Source: a virus
Strand: one strand, 5' to 3'
DNA: 43,537 bases
IMG/VR virus record: IMGVR_UViG_3300030117_006642
Coordinates: 1-43,537 of that record
Shown: piece by piece, positions 25,201 to 36,000 of the stretch
Layout: each line of letters opens with the position of its first letter
Numbering within the stretch: the first letter of the stretch is position 1
Position numbers and translations under genes: made by a program
The notes under the pieces: model-generated
What the model saw: the letters and a program-made list of their open reading frames with translations, nothing else
Databases searched by the model: none
Told to the model about the DNA's origin: nothing

Positions 25201-28200
25201 TAATACTTCCGAGATGATCAATATCATGTCAGAAGATGATATAAATTTTGTAAAAACCTCTAGACCAGTCAGCTATTTTATGGCTATTGAAAAGAGCATG
25301 TACCAGGTAATATCTGACGATATGGTGAACATGTTTGCAACAATTAAAGATTTTAACAACTTAATTGGAGATCCGGTAAACCGCTATAGGCAAATTTACA
25401 AAGCTATGGAGAAAATAAGGTTTATCTACTTTGAAAACATTGAAGGCACTCCAGATTTAGACAAGTTTATCGGATTTTATAAGTGGATAGATTCCTCTCT
25501 ATCTTCTTTCTTGCAACAATTAGTGCCCGCTTCCGCCGACACATCTGGAAAGATATCTAATTTAATAGAGAATCACGTCCTAGAGCGCAATAAGTATTGG
25601 TCAAAGTATACAAATCTTAAGAGATCCTCACCGATAGAGGAGACCATTGTACCATCAGCTATCGGCGGCGGCGGTGACGGTTATCTGAAGCCTCGTAGTG
25701 CAACCGACCCTACATACAGCTACTCTAAAACAGCCTCGCGAGGCACAAGATCCGCGCTCCGCCCCTCTGGTCAAGGCGGTTCTGTATCCACAAGCGGACG
25801 AGGAGAAAAAGACCGAGTCGCTGGTCCTGGCGGAACAGCTTTCACGCCGGCAGGAACAAGTCGTCGTAAAGGATCTGTGGGTGGCGCCGGTGTGATGGAG
25901 CCCGGCGGAGGTTTTGCAAAATCCCCTGCCCGAACGAGGGGCATACTGGACCCCGTTCGCGGCTCTCGTCCGGTTTCTGAGTTAGAGAGTGAACATCAGG
26001 CTTACTGGCTAATGAGGGCACCTCGTGATGTGGGGACGCTAGCCTCTGGCGATGCAGGGGTTGATGCAGACCGTCAAGCTATTCTTAGAGTCTTGCAATC
26101 TGGCTATATGCGAGATAGGAACCGTCCATATGTCTTAAATCTAATACACGAAAAGACAATTCATGGTGGTACAAACTATTCAGAAAACAAAGACAGGCAC
26201 CTGATAATGAGGGCGACTGAACCATTTGGACCGCGCGCAGATTCTGGAACCCCTTTGAACGTACTGATGTTTGATGATGTTGATATCATATCTTTCCAAA
26301 ATGTCACGGATGTGGTAGATCCAAACGAAAAAAGAAACTTCTCCTTTAAAGCTAGCTTCAGAAGGGAAGATGAAACTGGTGTAAAGGGAGTCGGAAACAA
26401 TACATATACCTCAGTCGCGTCTGGAGAGTTAGCCGCGCCATTTAATTTGGCTAGCGGGAGTGTAGAGTCTGGATACAATTCTCTTGTTGAGACCAGATTT
26501 AAGAGCGGCAGTGTTATAACAAACCTTCACTCAGATACGTTTTTGACAAATAACGAGATTCCCATGCAGGGTCCATTCTCCCAACAGCACGTTGGCGGAC
26601 ATCAGTCAAGGAATGTCACAATTAACAGGTATGATGCTTCAAAATCCACTCCAAAAAATCTAGATGATTACACTACTAGACCGGAGGGTTGGAGGGCGCT
26701 TCTCGGCGATGCATATGATACCACAGATAACCAGATTCTTGGATTTGTGGGACCGGACTATCCACAGTTTTCTGCTGGCACCTACCCACAGTCGGAATAC
26801 AATAGGGCAGTTAGGTATAGAAATGTTGGTGCCAAGAGACCGGTCAATATTAGGAACATTAAACATACGACGTCATCTGTAAATCTAGGCAATTACTCTA
26901 AGGAATACGAGATAATTCAAGGCGGATCTAGGTCAACAAACAACAAGTATTTTGTGCAAAATGATGGCGTCACGCTTCCGGACTTATACACCAGCACAAC
27001 TTTATATAACTTCAATAGAAAGCAAATATCACTGCTATCTGGAACGCTGGGAAATATAGGCTGCCCGGGATACAGGATTGTAACACACGCTAGCCTAAAC
27101 GATCCTACGGAATTTTGCTTCTCAATGTGGGTATCTTGTTCAAACCCAGCCGCCCAGTCAACCACCAGATATTTGATCTCTATAGGTAGTGATGGTGCAT
27201 CTGGGGAGCGTTCCATGCACATTAACACATCCAACAAGATGGTGTTTAAGGTGGGATATACTACAACAGATGGAGTTTGGACCTCAGATTCAGCAGTGTG
27301 GAGCACGGCTGGGTGGCATCACTTTGCCCTAACTTATAAGGACGGCGATGGGGATGCAACCTTTTACATTAATGGTGACGAAGCCGGCGGATCTTTCTCG
27401 CCGTCACCAAACGGAACTTTTGAGACCCCTGGCTCAGATTCCACATTATTCAGCCGCCGCAATAATTCTACTGGTCTTATTGTAAACAACACTTCCTTCT
27501 ATTCCGGTTCAGTGGCTGAGGCTAGCTATTGGAATAAAAAGTTAACCACCGCAGAGGTAACAGAGATCTACAATCGCGGCGATGCACAGGACAACCCTGG
27601 ACCACAAGACTTGAACCAACACTCTGCCGCATCCAATCTGGTTTCTTGGTGGAGATTCGGAGATTTCTCTAACGATGTGGAGATGGACATGCATGACGCC
27701 AAGTCCTCCAATGACGCACTTGGTATTGCAACTGCTGCTTCAAACGGTATGGAATTAACCACCCTCACTGATGCTGACTTGCTGCTTGTAGCAGGCGGTA
27801 AATTCACAGAAATATTCCACATGCCAGCAACCACAAACATAGCTAGCGCTTTTGGAAGCGTGCCTCGTGGTGTAAACGGCGGTAATTACTTTGGGAATAA
27901 AAACTCAGCCCCTGGAACGTTAAGTAATCTATACAATCCAGACGCGCAAATTTCAGATCCCGACCGAGGCAAAAATTCAAGTTTTCTCGTAACCCGCTTT
28001 TCAGCCCCTGGTGGTGTAGACGTGGGATCCCCGGCTTACTTGGATAATATTGCCGGTGAAAAATCTGTATATAATGCACTTCCGTTCCGAAACCTACAGG
28101 TACGAGGCTCTGGTAGCGGAGAGGACAACACTATTGGCATTACCGATCATTTGGGGCAAAGAAGGGGCTTGCGAACACTAAGGTCTTTACATGCCGGGAA

Positions 28201-31200
28201 GTTTGGGCACGACTCTACGTATGGTAGTGTTCCCTCTGTGGGCTATGTCACTCAGCCAGCTTTTCAGAAGAATAATAGGAATACTCGCACTAGATATGAG
28301 TTTGTGGGAGAAAAGGGTTTCCATCAAGCTGCAGCTGTTGAGGAAAAAACAGTATTTGATAATGCTAATGTCACGCATGCTATTCCCAGATCAGACTTGC
28401 AATATTCATGGATTTCCTCCTCCTTCCAGTCAAAAGAGATATTTGGGCACGCCTTCGGAGACAGTTTTATATCCGACTCTTCAGGGGTGAAGCAGGCAAT
28501 AACTTTTATATCCTCAAGTTTTATAAGCGCTTCTTTCGCAAACATGGAGGGAATAAGAGTTGATTTTGTTAACCTTAATACTTTGGTAAATGACCCTATT
28601 GATATAACCAACAACATACTCAGTTCTTCTAATGTCAGCAGCTATCTAAATACCCAAATTGGCTCTCTGAACTCTACTGATTATTTGAATGCTTTGCTGC
28701 TACATAGAAATGGTCCTTACGGAGTAAACTCTTGGAAGCAAACAAGGGTTGGGGAGAGCCCCGTCGCAAGGTCCCTAAGACAGCGAAATATTATAAGTTT
28801 CGTAGAAAAGAATAATCTAGAATACCCTCCCGCTGATGTGGCTAGCGATCCAAAGCCTAAGTATGGTAGCACAATATCATTTACTGAGTCGCCCGTTAGC
28901 ATGAGGTTTAAACCTTTGACCCAAAACATTACAATAGATGAGCTTTTGCCGGATGGAAACATACAGGAAAACCAGGTCTCTGCGCAGACCAGTTATGGAA
29001 ATATTGTTGGGTCCTTTAATAACCAGGAGCTTGTAAATCGTTATAATATTTCTCAACAAAGGGAGACTCCATATGATGATATAAAGAGGCTATATCTAAA
29101 TGGAGGTGAGGCTGATCCCAACAGCCCCGTGAGGTCTTTTGGATCCTTAGTTTATGGCGAGTGCGTATACCCTGCAGGGATTAATGCTTTCTCAAGTAGC
29201 ATTAGAATAAGAAAGGATTATCAAAATAATTTTTGGAGAGATGCCAGGAGTGATAGAACCTTAACGAATGTTTCAAGCGTATCTCACGTTGTAATACCTA
29301 GCGAGAGTATGTGGCCACTTGATGCAAATGAGGACTTTTTAACAGATAATCAGTGGGAAGCAAACACATCTGTCGGCGGCGCCGGTGTCTTACAAAACCA
29401 GTATTCACAAGTACACATGGGGATAATTAGTAAGATTACAGCTTCGGCATACTATGCCAGACGCCACGATGTTGATTCAAAGGCATCTGTAAGCTATCCG
29501 TCAGGTCTTGAGATACCCTCTACCGGAACTATTAACCTGTTTACTAAATTCTTCACAGTGCCTCTAAACGGATTTCAACAGTTCCTTGGCGGTCAGGCAA
29601 AGTGGGATGCCCCGGGGCAAGCGGGGAAGAATCCTTGGTATAACAGTTACGATGATTATGCTGTAGAACTAAGAGCCCTAGGAAAATCCTATTCAATAGT
29701 TCCAGAGTTTAGAATAAGTGACCATATAGACTATTACGTGACTCAGAAGGGTGGTGACTTTTTAGCTGAGAATCCAACTCTTCTCATTATGACCGGCGGA
29801 CTTTCGGATAGAGACAGGAGCGATAAGCAGGATTTCTTTAAGACTTATACAAATTCTGATTTTCTAAAATACTTTAAGTTAATCAGAGAGGAACATGAAG
29901 ATATAGCACAACCTTCAGCGATCTCTCTAGAGTGTAGCGCCTTATTGAAATTTCTACCTTATGATGGATTTTATCCTGCAGAAAGAACTGTTCAAATGGC
30001 TAAGCAGTTTTCCGCATCTTACGGACCTCACGTCGCACTTAAGGGAGGCACAACAGAGACTTCAATCCCAAGTATTGGCTTTAGAGCGTTTATGGCTCCA
30101 TTTTATGCTCCCGGCATAATGTTCAATACTATAAAATCTGGCATCGCTGTTGATTATCCCATGTTCTCAGCCAGTATGGATAAAATATCTGCGTTCTCAA
30201 AAGCTACAGAGTTGGCTTCTAAATTTATCTCCGGGTCTGGAGACTCAGGGAGGTTCCACTACCGTATACCATTTGAGTCATTGGTAGAGCCGGAAAAATA
30301 CATCACAGACAAAGACATGGTTGACATGGAGGTGCACCTAAGCACCTCAATTAATGCAACTGCCTCCTGGGGCGGCGGCGGTGATGATCTTTATAAGATG
30401 ATGGCGCATAACTTCTTTGCAGAGGTCCCAGAGTTCTTCCTGCCAGATCAGCAGTTTGCAACACTAACATCAAAGCCTGAAAGCCGCTTTGAGTCTGTAA
30501 AAATTGGCGAACGATTTGTAGCCAGAGTAAAGATGTTTAAGAGCTTAGACAGACCTATGTTTAGGACAGGAAACTTGGGGTATAGAAATCCCTTTGTCCC
30601 CCTCAACGTGGGCACTGACGAAGCTGACATACATGAAACGTTCACTATGTATAGTAGACCAACCGCCTTTGGTCCTCCCTGCGCAGGAAATGCATATGAG
30701 TTTGATTACACTGCCTTAAACGGGATAAATACACCGTTTACGCCCCCATATTACAATGGTGAGTCATGGGCAGATATATTCTTCACGTCACCCAGGACCT
30801 CTACAACGGACAAACCTATAACGCTTCAAGAGATATTCTCCCCTGCAAATCTCTCAATATCTTATTCAAGAATAGGTAGTTTGTGGTCCACAACAAGCGA
30901 TAATGTTATGTTGTCATCTGGAAACATAGAGCATAACTCCATGCAGCTAGATGCATCTCTGAATCTGCTTGGCAAAGCCCAAGTCAAAAATCTTATATAC
31001 AATCCGGCTACAGGTCAGCCCACATCAGTTTCGGATTCGGAAGAAAACGTTTGGGTCATTCAGCCAAAATTTGAGACCCCCATGCTAAACTTTAGTGGGG
31101 CTGTGGTTACAAACCCAACCTATGGATCTGCTAGTGTAGCGCGTGGTATGTGGCATCAATATGGTGACCTACCAGATGATCCAAGTAAGGGAATATTCAT

Positions 31201-32038
31201 GCAGATAACAGATATTCCGGATAACTATATAGAAAAAGCTCTTGGGGGGACGCCAGCAGATACTGGATCTTTGGTGGACTTGGTTGGCTTCTCAACCGCT
31301 CCAAAGCGTCTTGGTGAAATTGCAGATACAAAACTAGTGAGAGAAGCCGTGGTTGCAATACCCTTTATTGAGGAAGCTGGCGAGCGTAACTTCTTCTCTC
31401 TATCTCGTAGGTCTATAGATCTGGCAGTCCGAGTTATAGATTTTGAAGAAACTCCGGATCCAAATGACGAATTCTCCCCCGGCGGAAGCATTATAGACAT
31501 GGTGCGATCCATGAAGCGATACGTGTTTCCCCCAACCATGGACTTTTTGCAAAACCCAGATCGTGTTGATCCGTTCGCAATGTACATATTTGAATTTGAG
31601 CATGCCTTTGACAAGCAGGACCTTGCAGATATGTGGCAAAATCTTCCTCCGAAGATAGCGTTCTCTTTGGATACGCTCTCTAACACGTATAATAGTGGTC
31701 TGGCACCACCCAGCAGGCAAATTCAAAAGAGAGTAAAGATATCTCATGAATTAATGAGTCAAGAACTTTTGACCTCTGAAACACCCAGTAGGATTCAGTG
31801 GATGGTGTTTAAGGTTAAGCAAAGGGCAAATAAGAATTACTTCTCTAAAGTTGTAAAAGATTCTGTTAACCAAGGTCAAGAGTTCCAGAGAAGTTTGACA
31901 GCGCGCATCGGAAGAGAAGACTCTGGAAAGTCTTTTGATCCACCCTATAGCTATAATTGGCCATATGATTTCTTTTCTCTTGTGGAACTAGTTAAGTTAG
32001 ACGCAGAGATGGAAATTTCTAAGAGAGATGAAGAGTAA
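22205..32038 (+). CDS. Giant LamG-domain tail/baseplate protein (3277 aa)
   Basis: The largest gene in the window. Three concanavalin/LamG-like modules are visible: A at about residues 190-410 (STVEFWLKKEA, WNHYAVSF, KLYVNGVLND), B at about 675-965 (weaker; SSVRYWANYLPNEV, LALHWNFA) and C at about 1610-1850 (FCFSMWVS, GWHHFALTYKDG, ATFYINGDE). Each ends with the same order: a 'YW' strand, a helix with a Glu, then a W/Y-x-F strand. A Gly/Arg/Ser-rich linker at 1150-1257 divides the protein. The rest is long beta-rich sequence without recognised enzyme motifs. Position after gp6 suggests a baseplate-attached host-binding protein, perhaps replacing several T4 periphery proteins; that is inference. 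Starts 3 bases after the previous stop. Confidence 0.82.
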   Translation: MATKDLYNGGAPSQEAADTTTISSESLDSLGANGESAGNVQVQLQEARVFLPPIDFETASNFAVYGSAEKYYEDSVERIYTQYPYDGSEKEKTEFLLSSSYLDRYVLEERYPRTNGFVKFSHAGWGTRTAVAGEYGATATSSYEYISFNGGPHSTLNSTDPISDAYSGSRNQTNVFDVSTYRGSNLALNPPSGSTVEFWLKKEAFAPATTTKKEVIFDLWNSSTGTSAPGTETYGRLMIELSGTATDDESPFRITYQSGTSGFKNHGIGANVTTGNVADDTWNHYAVSFLSSSTDLVAKLYVNGVLNDTQVTGSTVSEITGNMVANIGALRTSPTGLTLPEIGWGKLSASLDEFRYWKTRRTSEEIGKNWFTQVRGGTNSDDANTALGVYYKFNEGISGDSSIDSSVLDYSGRITNGTWTGYSTNARETGSAMVLSNAADREFKDPIIYPSHPEVETALISLKQSGSVHDYENNSSLYHSLPSWITEEDTSGDLKNLVQIVASYFDKLQNQIKVLPELRNPAYLSSSYKPAPFANKLISNAGVTSPEIFIDTSVLDEISSRDESREYELDINDIRNRIYQNIYNNLVYINKAKGTEKAFRNLIHCYGIDEDLIRLNTYGNNVTYELKNNFRSRAVATNLVDFNDPKRFNATVFQYTASAVDNSVGFISGTAGGVDLGSEDYLGLTLEAEVVFPKKEGVCVSGSVETTFVKSSLFGMHSANTTDVADTTWPADDFADIRISAIRDTLGSNDAKFQLESGESGISTMNTVLYKDVYDNTKWNLALRVIPEKYPIGDSVVGTTESGSAFTDTPFKIELYGVNMDLDVVRNEFFLSGTLTNTVGTNLMRSAKRVFAGAHLTNFTGSTVNPSDVRISSVRYWANYLPNEVIRAHARDTENYGTLNPSRNAFLTQNSLTGTYVPEIETLALHWNFANITGSDSSGKFTVLDYSSGSSELQSRYGWYGNIVKAQHTGEGRFFPTNSTQAIDRDYIYSAKQSLPEIVNTSEMINIMSEDDINFVKTSRPVSYFMAIEKSMYQVISDDMVNMFATIKDFNNLIGDPVNRYRQIYKAMEKIRFIYFENIEGTPDLDKFIGFYKWIDSSLSSFLQQLVPASADTSGKISNLIENHVLERNKYWSKYTNLKRSSPIEETIVPSAIGGGGDGYLKPRSATDPTYSYSKTASRGTRSALRPSGQGGSVSTSGRGEKDRVAGPGGTAFTPAGTSRRKGSVGGAGVMEPGGGFAKSPARTRGILDPVRGSRPVSELESEHQAYWLMRAPRDVGTLASGDAGVDADRQAILRVLQSGYMRDRNRPYVLNLIHEKTIHGGTNYSENKDRHLIMRATEPFGPRADSGTPLNVLMFDDVDIISFQNVTDVVDPNEKRNFSFKASFRREDETGVKGVGNNTYTSVASGELAAPFNLASGSVESGYNSLVETRFKSGSVITNLHSDTFLTNNEIPMQGPFSQQHVGGHQSRNVTINRYDASKSTPKNLDDYTTRPEGWRALLGDAYDTTDNQILGFVGPDYPQFSAGTYPQSEYNRAVRYRNVGAKRPVNIRNIKHTTSSVNLGNYSKEYEIIQGGSRSTNNKYFVQNDGVTLPDLYTSTTLYNFNRKQISLLSGTLGNIGCPGYRIVTHASLNDPTEFCFSMWVSCSNPAAQSTTRYLISIGSDGASGERSMHINTSNKMVFKVGYTTTDGVWTSDSAVWSTAGWHHFALTYKDGDGDATFYINGDEAGGSFSPSPNGTFETPGSDSTLFSRRNNSTGLIVNNTSFYSGSVAEASYWNKKLTTAEVTEIYNRGDAQDNPGPQDLNQHSAASNLVSWWRFGDFSNDVEMDMHDAKSSNDALGIATAASNGMELTTLTDADLLLVAGGKFTEIFHMPATTNIASAFGSVPRGVNGGNYFGNKNSAPGTLSNLYNPDAQISDPDRGKNSSFLVTRFSAPGGVDVGSPAYLDNIAGEKSVYNALPFRNLQVRGSGSGEDNTIGITDHLGQRRGLRTLRSLHAGKFGHDSTYGSVPSVGYVTQPAFQKNNRNTRTRYEFVGEKGFHQAAAVEEKTVFDNANVTHAIPRSDLQYSWISSSFQSKEIFGHAFGDSFISDSSGVKQAITFISSSFISASFANMEGIRVDFVNLNTLVNDPIDITNNILSSSNVSSYLNTQIGSLNSTDYLNALLLHRNGPYGVNSWKQTRVGESPVARSLRQRNIISFVEKNNLEYPPADVASDPKPKYGSTISFTESPVSMRFKPLTQNITIDELLPDGNIQENQVSAQTSYGNIVGSFNNQELVNRYNISQQRETPYDDIKRLYLNGGEADPNSPVRSFGSLVYGECVYPAGINAFSSSIRIRKDYQNNFWRDARSDRTLTNVSSVSHVVIPSESMWPLDANEDFLTDNQWEANTSVGGAGVLQNQYSQVHMGIISKITASAYYARRHDVDSKASVSYPSGLEIPSTGTINLFTKFFTVPLNGFQQFLGGQAKWDAPGQAGKNPWYNSYDDYAVELRALGKSYSIVPEFRISDHIDYYVTQKGGDFLAENPTLLIMTGGLSDRDRSDKQDFFKTYTNSDFLKYFKLIREEHEDIAQPSAISLECSALLKFLPYDGFYPAERTVQMAKQFSASYGPHVALKGGTTETSIPSIGFRAFMAPFYAPGIMFNTIKSGIAVDYPMFSASMDKISAFSKATELASKFISGSGDSGRFHYRIPFESLVEPEKYITDKDMVDMEVHLSTSINATASWGGGGDDLYKMMAHNFFAEVPEFFLPDQQFATLTSKPESRFESVKIGERFVARVKMFKSLDRPMFRTGNLGYRNPFVPLNVGTDEADIHETFTMYSRPTAFGPPCAGNAYEFDYTALNGINTPFTPPYYNGESWADIFFTSPRTSTTDKPITLQEIFSPANLSISYSRIGSLWSTTSDNVMLSSGNIEHNSMQLDASLNLLGKAQVKNLIYNPATGQPTSVSDSEENVWVIQPKFETPMLNFSGAVVTNPTYGSASVARGMWHQYGDLPDDPSKGIFMQITDIPDNYIEKALGGTPADTGSLVDLVGFSTAPKRLGEIADTKLVREAVVAIPFIEEAGERNFFSLSRRSIDLAVRVIDFEETPDPNDEFSPGGSIIDMVRSMKRYVFPPTMDFLQNPDRVDPFAMYIFEFEHAFDKQDLADMWQNLPPKIAFSLDTLSNTYNSGLAPPSRQIQKRVKISHELMSQELLTSETPSRIQWMVFKVKQRANKNYFSKVVKDSVNQGQEFQRSLTARIGREDSGKSFDPPYSYNWPYDFFSLVELVKLDAEMEISKRDEE
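25652..25975 (+). other. Disordered Gly/Arg/Ser linker inside the 3277-aa protein
   Basis: Residues 1150-1257 are poor in hydrophobics and rich in Gly, Arg, Ser and Pro (for example AIGGGGDGYLKP, SGQGGSVSTSGRGEK, GSVGGAGVMEPGGGF). It starts after a helical section and ends before a more ordered region starting at about SELESEHQAYW. It could be a flexible hinge or a processing site between an N-terminal part (with modules A and B) and a C-terminal part (with module C). Confidence 0.7.
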
Positions 32039-32040
32039 AT

Positions 32041-33048
32041 ATGAGGTTCTTTGACCCAAAAGAAGAGGTTCTAGATCTAGAAATTACTCCATATGGAGAA
32101 ACCCTCTTAAAGAATGGAATTTTTAAGCCCGTTTATTATGCATTTTTTGATGATGACATAATGTATGATGGTACAGCTGCCTCTGTAGAAGAATTGCAAA
32201 ACCAAATAGAAGAAAGAATACAAACTAACACTCCGAGACTTAAAACACAATATATCCATACGGGTTTGGAGACGAGCTTACAAAGCCAATTAGATAATAT
32301 ATTTGACGGAAGAACCCCTGATCCTGAAGAATTTGCAATCATTCAGCCCACAATTGAGAGAGATTTTACATTGGTTAGCCCAATTGGCTCAATGGAGATT
32401 GGTAGTGAGTTTTCTCCATCTTGGAGTTTAAGATGCCTTAAAGGGAAAATTCGCGAGGTAGAGAACCACCTTTCTAGCTCTGCCAACTCTGTAAAGAGGG
32501 TTCCACAGGTTGATATGGACAATACTTTTAAAGTAGCCGTTGAGAACATAAACGCAATTGATGATAGGAAGGCGTTTAACCGCGTGGCGATTAGCTCTCC
32601 TTACTCTGATGGCACGTTTTTGTACAAATCTATAGATCGTACTAATATGATCTTCAGCATTGATGAGCTTAATTCTTCTGCTGGCACAGAGTACGACGTA
32701 GAGGTATTTCTAGTTGAAACTGGCTCAGTTGTGGCTGACGGGACCGAAACTGAAACCCTTATTCCTCTAAAATTTCAAAAACAATATCAGCAGGTTGTAG
32801 ATGGGTTTTTGGTAGATGATCCAGAATTACAGATGTGGACTAGCTCAACGGATCCCACATATGTTGAGTATTATTTTCAGCTTAATGCGGATCATGAGAT
32901 TTCCGAAGAAGAGATCTGCCCCCTAATAAACGACGTTAGGTTTAGAGATGTCTTTGTTGAGAACAACCCCTTTGCCTGCGATGACGTCGCCCCAGCGTTA
33001 CCTCTGTTTGATGTATACTATACTGATGATGAATACGATTGCCCTTAG
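32041..33048 (+). CDS. Virion structural protein (335 aa), shared N-terminal module
   Basis: No known enzyme domain. The N-terminus (residues 9-43) contains DLEITPYGETLL, then GIFKPVYYAFFDDDIMYDG, a module that is also seen at the start of the protein at 39979. The middle is beta-rich (SPIGSMEIGSEFSPSW) and the C-terminus is acidic, ending DVYYTDDEYDCP. Its ATG is two bases after the giant LamG gene, so it is part of the same late unit. From memory, such proteins are conserved in marine T4-like phages as virion proteins without assigned role. Confidence 0.72.
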   Translation: MRFFDPKEEVLDLEITPYGETLLKNGIFKPVYYAFFDDDIMYDGTAASVEELQNQIEERIQTNTPRLKTQYIHTGLETSLQSQLDNIFDGRTPDPEEFAIIQPTIERDFTLVSPIGSMEIGSEFSPSWSLRCLKGKIREVENHLSSSANSVKRVPQVDMDNTFKVAVENINAIDDRKAFNRVAISSPYSDGTFLYKSIDRTNMIFSIDELNSSAGTEYDVEVFLVETGSVVADGTETETLIPLKFQKQYQQVVDGFLVDDPELQMWTSSTDPTYVEYYFQLNADHEISEEEICPLINDVRFRDVFVENNPFACDDVAPALPLFDVYYTDDEYDCP

Positions 33049-33062
33049 AATAGGACTTAGCT

Positions 33063-36000
33063 ATGTTGACAGTTAATCAGACGAGCATAAAAAGCTCCAC
33101 AGTACCAAATGTTTATGTTAAGACTATTGACATAAGAAATGCGGGGTCTTTGGACCTTAGAAGATCTACAACTACGGGAGACTCTAGGGCAATACGCAGC
33201 ACAAGAAGCTATCCCGGCGCTGACATAAGTTATAATCCACCTGTTACGTTTGGACGAGGAAGCACCACGGATGAGGGACTAGCTTCCACTTTAAAGATAA
33301 TCCTACAGGACACGTATTCAAGTGGGGCTCCTCAAGGTTGGCTTTCTCGCGCTAATAGGCAAGACAGAAGATTTTTAACCCTAAAAGTTATTCAAAGTAC
33401 AAACTCTAGACTAACAAGGGCTTTATCGCAAGGTAATTTTTTTGATACACCAAATGCGTCTATTCCTAGGGGGTTTGTCAATTTTGTGGATTATGAAATA
33501 AAAGAAGTTAGTCTAACCAGAGATCTAATGTCTCCAGAAAATTTGATAATAGAGGAGAATCCAAACTCAAACGTTGATATTGTAAGCTTAATAAAAGAGC
33601 TGACTTTTAGCGTGCCTCGGTCTACGCCATCTCATTTATCGTATTTTGTATACTGTGAGATTTCCGCAGACGATAATGGCGCTGCTCGCGTAAACACGCA
33701 TGGTCCAGTCATAAGAGAGACGGTAATTCAGCGGTCAAACGTTGTAAACCTATCTAGTGTTTTGTATGATTCTAGCGAGAGAATTTGGGCGGGACCCGCC
33801 CACAACCATCCACAATCGGGTTGGATGGAGGGTGCCTATCATACAGATCAGCCTCACGGATCACTAAGCAGAATAAGAGTTCCAAATTTTAAGGTGAAAG
33901 ATTCTAGAATTTTTAATTCAATCCTTGAGATGCCAACAGACTTAACAATACCTGCAGATCAAACTAGAGAGGATTATTTCTCAAACGCATACCTAACACG
34001 AGGTGAGGCAAATAACTCTTCACTCATGTTTAGTTTTGACCACCTAGCGTATATGATAAGCAACTCTAAGTTCGGAAAGTTGTTTTTAAATTCTAGCGAG
34101 ACGGTGGTCCAGCAATTGCTATTAAGATCAAAAATTACAGAATTATCAATAGTAAGAAGAAAGGTTAGAAGCGCTGTTAGGCAGAACACACTAGAGAGCA
34201 CAGCAGAAAGAGCAACTGAAATAGAGGGCGATGAGGAAGAAGTAGTCTTAGTTACTACCTCTGACTCTAACTACGTTTTGACTGGTGCTGCAAAGTACAA
34301 TGCCCCGGGTGCTTATTATAATCGCGCAGTTAACTTGTCTCTGTCAGAGACGCCTCCAGCCGGGTATAATAAGATGGGGCAAATACAAGAGTTGAATATT
34401 TCTACTAATAGGGGTCGCACATTTTCTGTGGTAGATACGGACATCGCTCAAAAGTCGGGCGGCAAATATCAATACTCAGTTAGACTCCAGGTTGATGACG
34501 GGGCTTTCTCTTATTTAAGGGATAAAAAATCCGAGCTTGCTCGTGCGCGTAGAAGTATAATGGACTATAAAGAGCGTTCGGAAAGAAATCAAAGTTTTAA
34601 TGCGAGAACGAGACAGTTTACCCAAAGATTTATAAATAGCGAGATTGACTCTTTCAATTACATAGTTTTGGGACCTCAAGAAATAGCAACACCGGCAAAC
34701 TCTATCAGCTCTCGCTCTAGCCGAAGAAGCATTCAGCCGTGGCTCGCGGCGATAGTAAAATATGTTGAGATTTTAGATTTGTTAGCAAACGTCACTAATG
34801 AAAGAAAAAATAGAATTGTCCGGTCCATATACTCTCACATCAACCCTATAAGTGGAACCCCGCAAGGAATACAGACATTTTTGACACTTATGGAGTCTCT
34901 AGATAATAAAATACAAACACTCTTAAGTCCAGTTAGGCTTGGGCACACAGAGGATAAAAGTTCATCTTCACAGGCAGCACCGCAAAGGTTTATCTCCTCA
35001 GAGAGTCATTTTTCAGATATTTTTGATGCAAATGTTACAAGGTCAACCGGATTTAATTACTTTAATACGCGACCGCCATCAGCTGATATATTATCAATAA
35101 GTGTTGAACACTTTCAACAAAGAATGGAGTCTGAGATTAGTAGATATTCCTCAAACTTATATGATCAAGATCAGTTACAAGAAGAGTTTGAATTTTTAAC
35201 CACGCCCATGGCTGCCGCCTTGGTCTCTAATACCACAAGATACTCATATATTGGTCCCTCCACGGTTGAAATTGGAAGTCGCATGGTTGATTTATTATCA
35301 GAAAGCAGAGACGACCTAGACTACACTGCTGTAAAGGGCACGCTACTTAGTATATTATCCGATGGGTCTAGTCGCTCCCTAACACTGCCGGTTAGAAAAG
35401 ATATGATCGCTATGCTTGGAGACTCAAACAAAGGGGCAACAAGACAAAGGCTGGACCGGCTGGACGCTGGTCTGCGCTCGCTAGCTGAAACAAATGGAAT
35501 TTTTATTGAAAGAGGATCCCGCAGCATAGTTAGAACATCAACAGAGATGACGACGACGCCTTCCGATGAAGCGGTGGCGTCACCTAACGGCTTCTCTAAA
35601 GCCCCTGCAAGAGAGCCTGAAAACACTGACAGACAAGTTAGCCGTCCCGCTGGAGCGCTCGCTGTGCTTGGTAGAATTACGGACAGAATATCACTGTCGC
35701 AGGGGTCAAATGGGACCACTCCCGTGGTATATTTTGACCTAACCAGGAATGATAATTTAATAAATGCAAACATTGTGGCAAATAACCAAACAACGGACAA
35801 CGCTCAGCGTGGAAACGAAATATCTAGCACCATTGACTTGTTGCCCCAACAAGTAAAGCTACTATTAAGAAATAGAGGTAGCTTCTACAACAACACTACT
35901 CTGTCAACAACTGCATCAGATTCTCAGACTGATGGGTTCATTTTTAATTTTGGAATGTTAAGGATCGTTGAGTATTTAAGCGGATATACAGGCGGTCTTA

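Noticed and set aside
34631-34638. Exact TATAAATA, the T4 late promoter core
   Set aside because: It is inside the 1165-residue gene, far from any gene start, and is explained by coding sequence.
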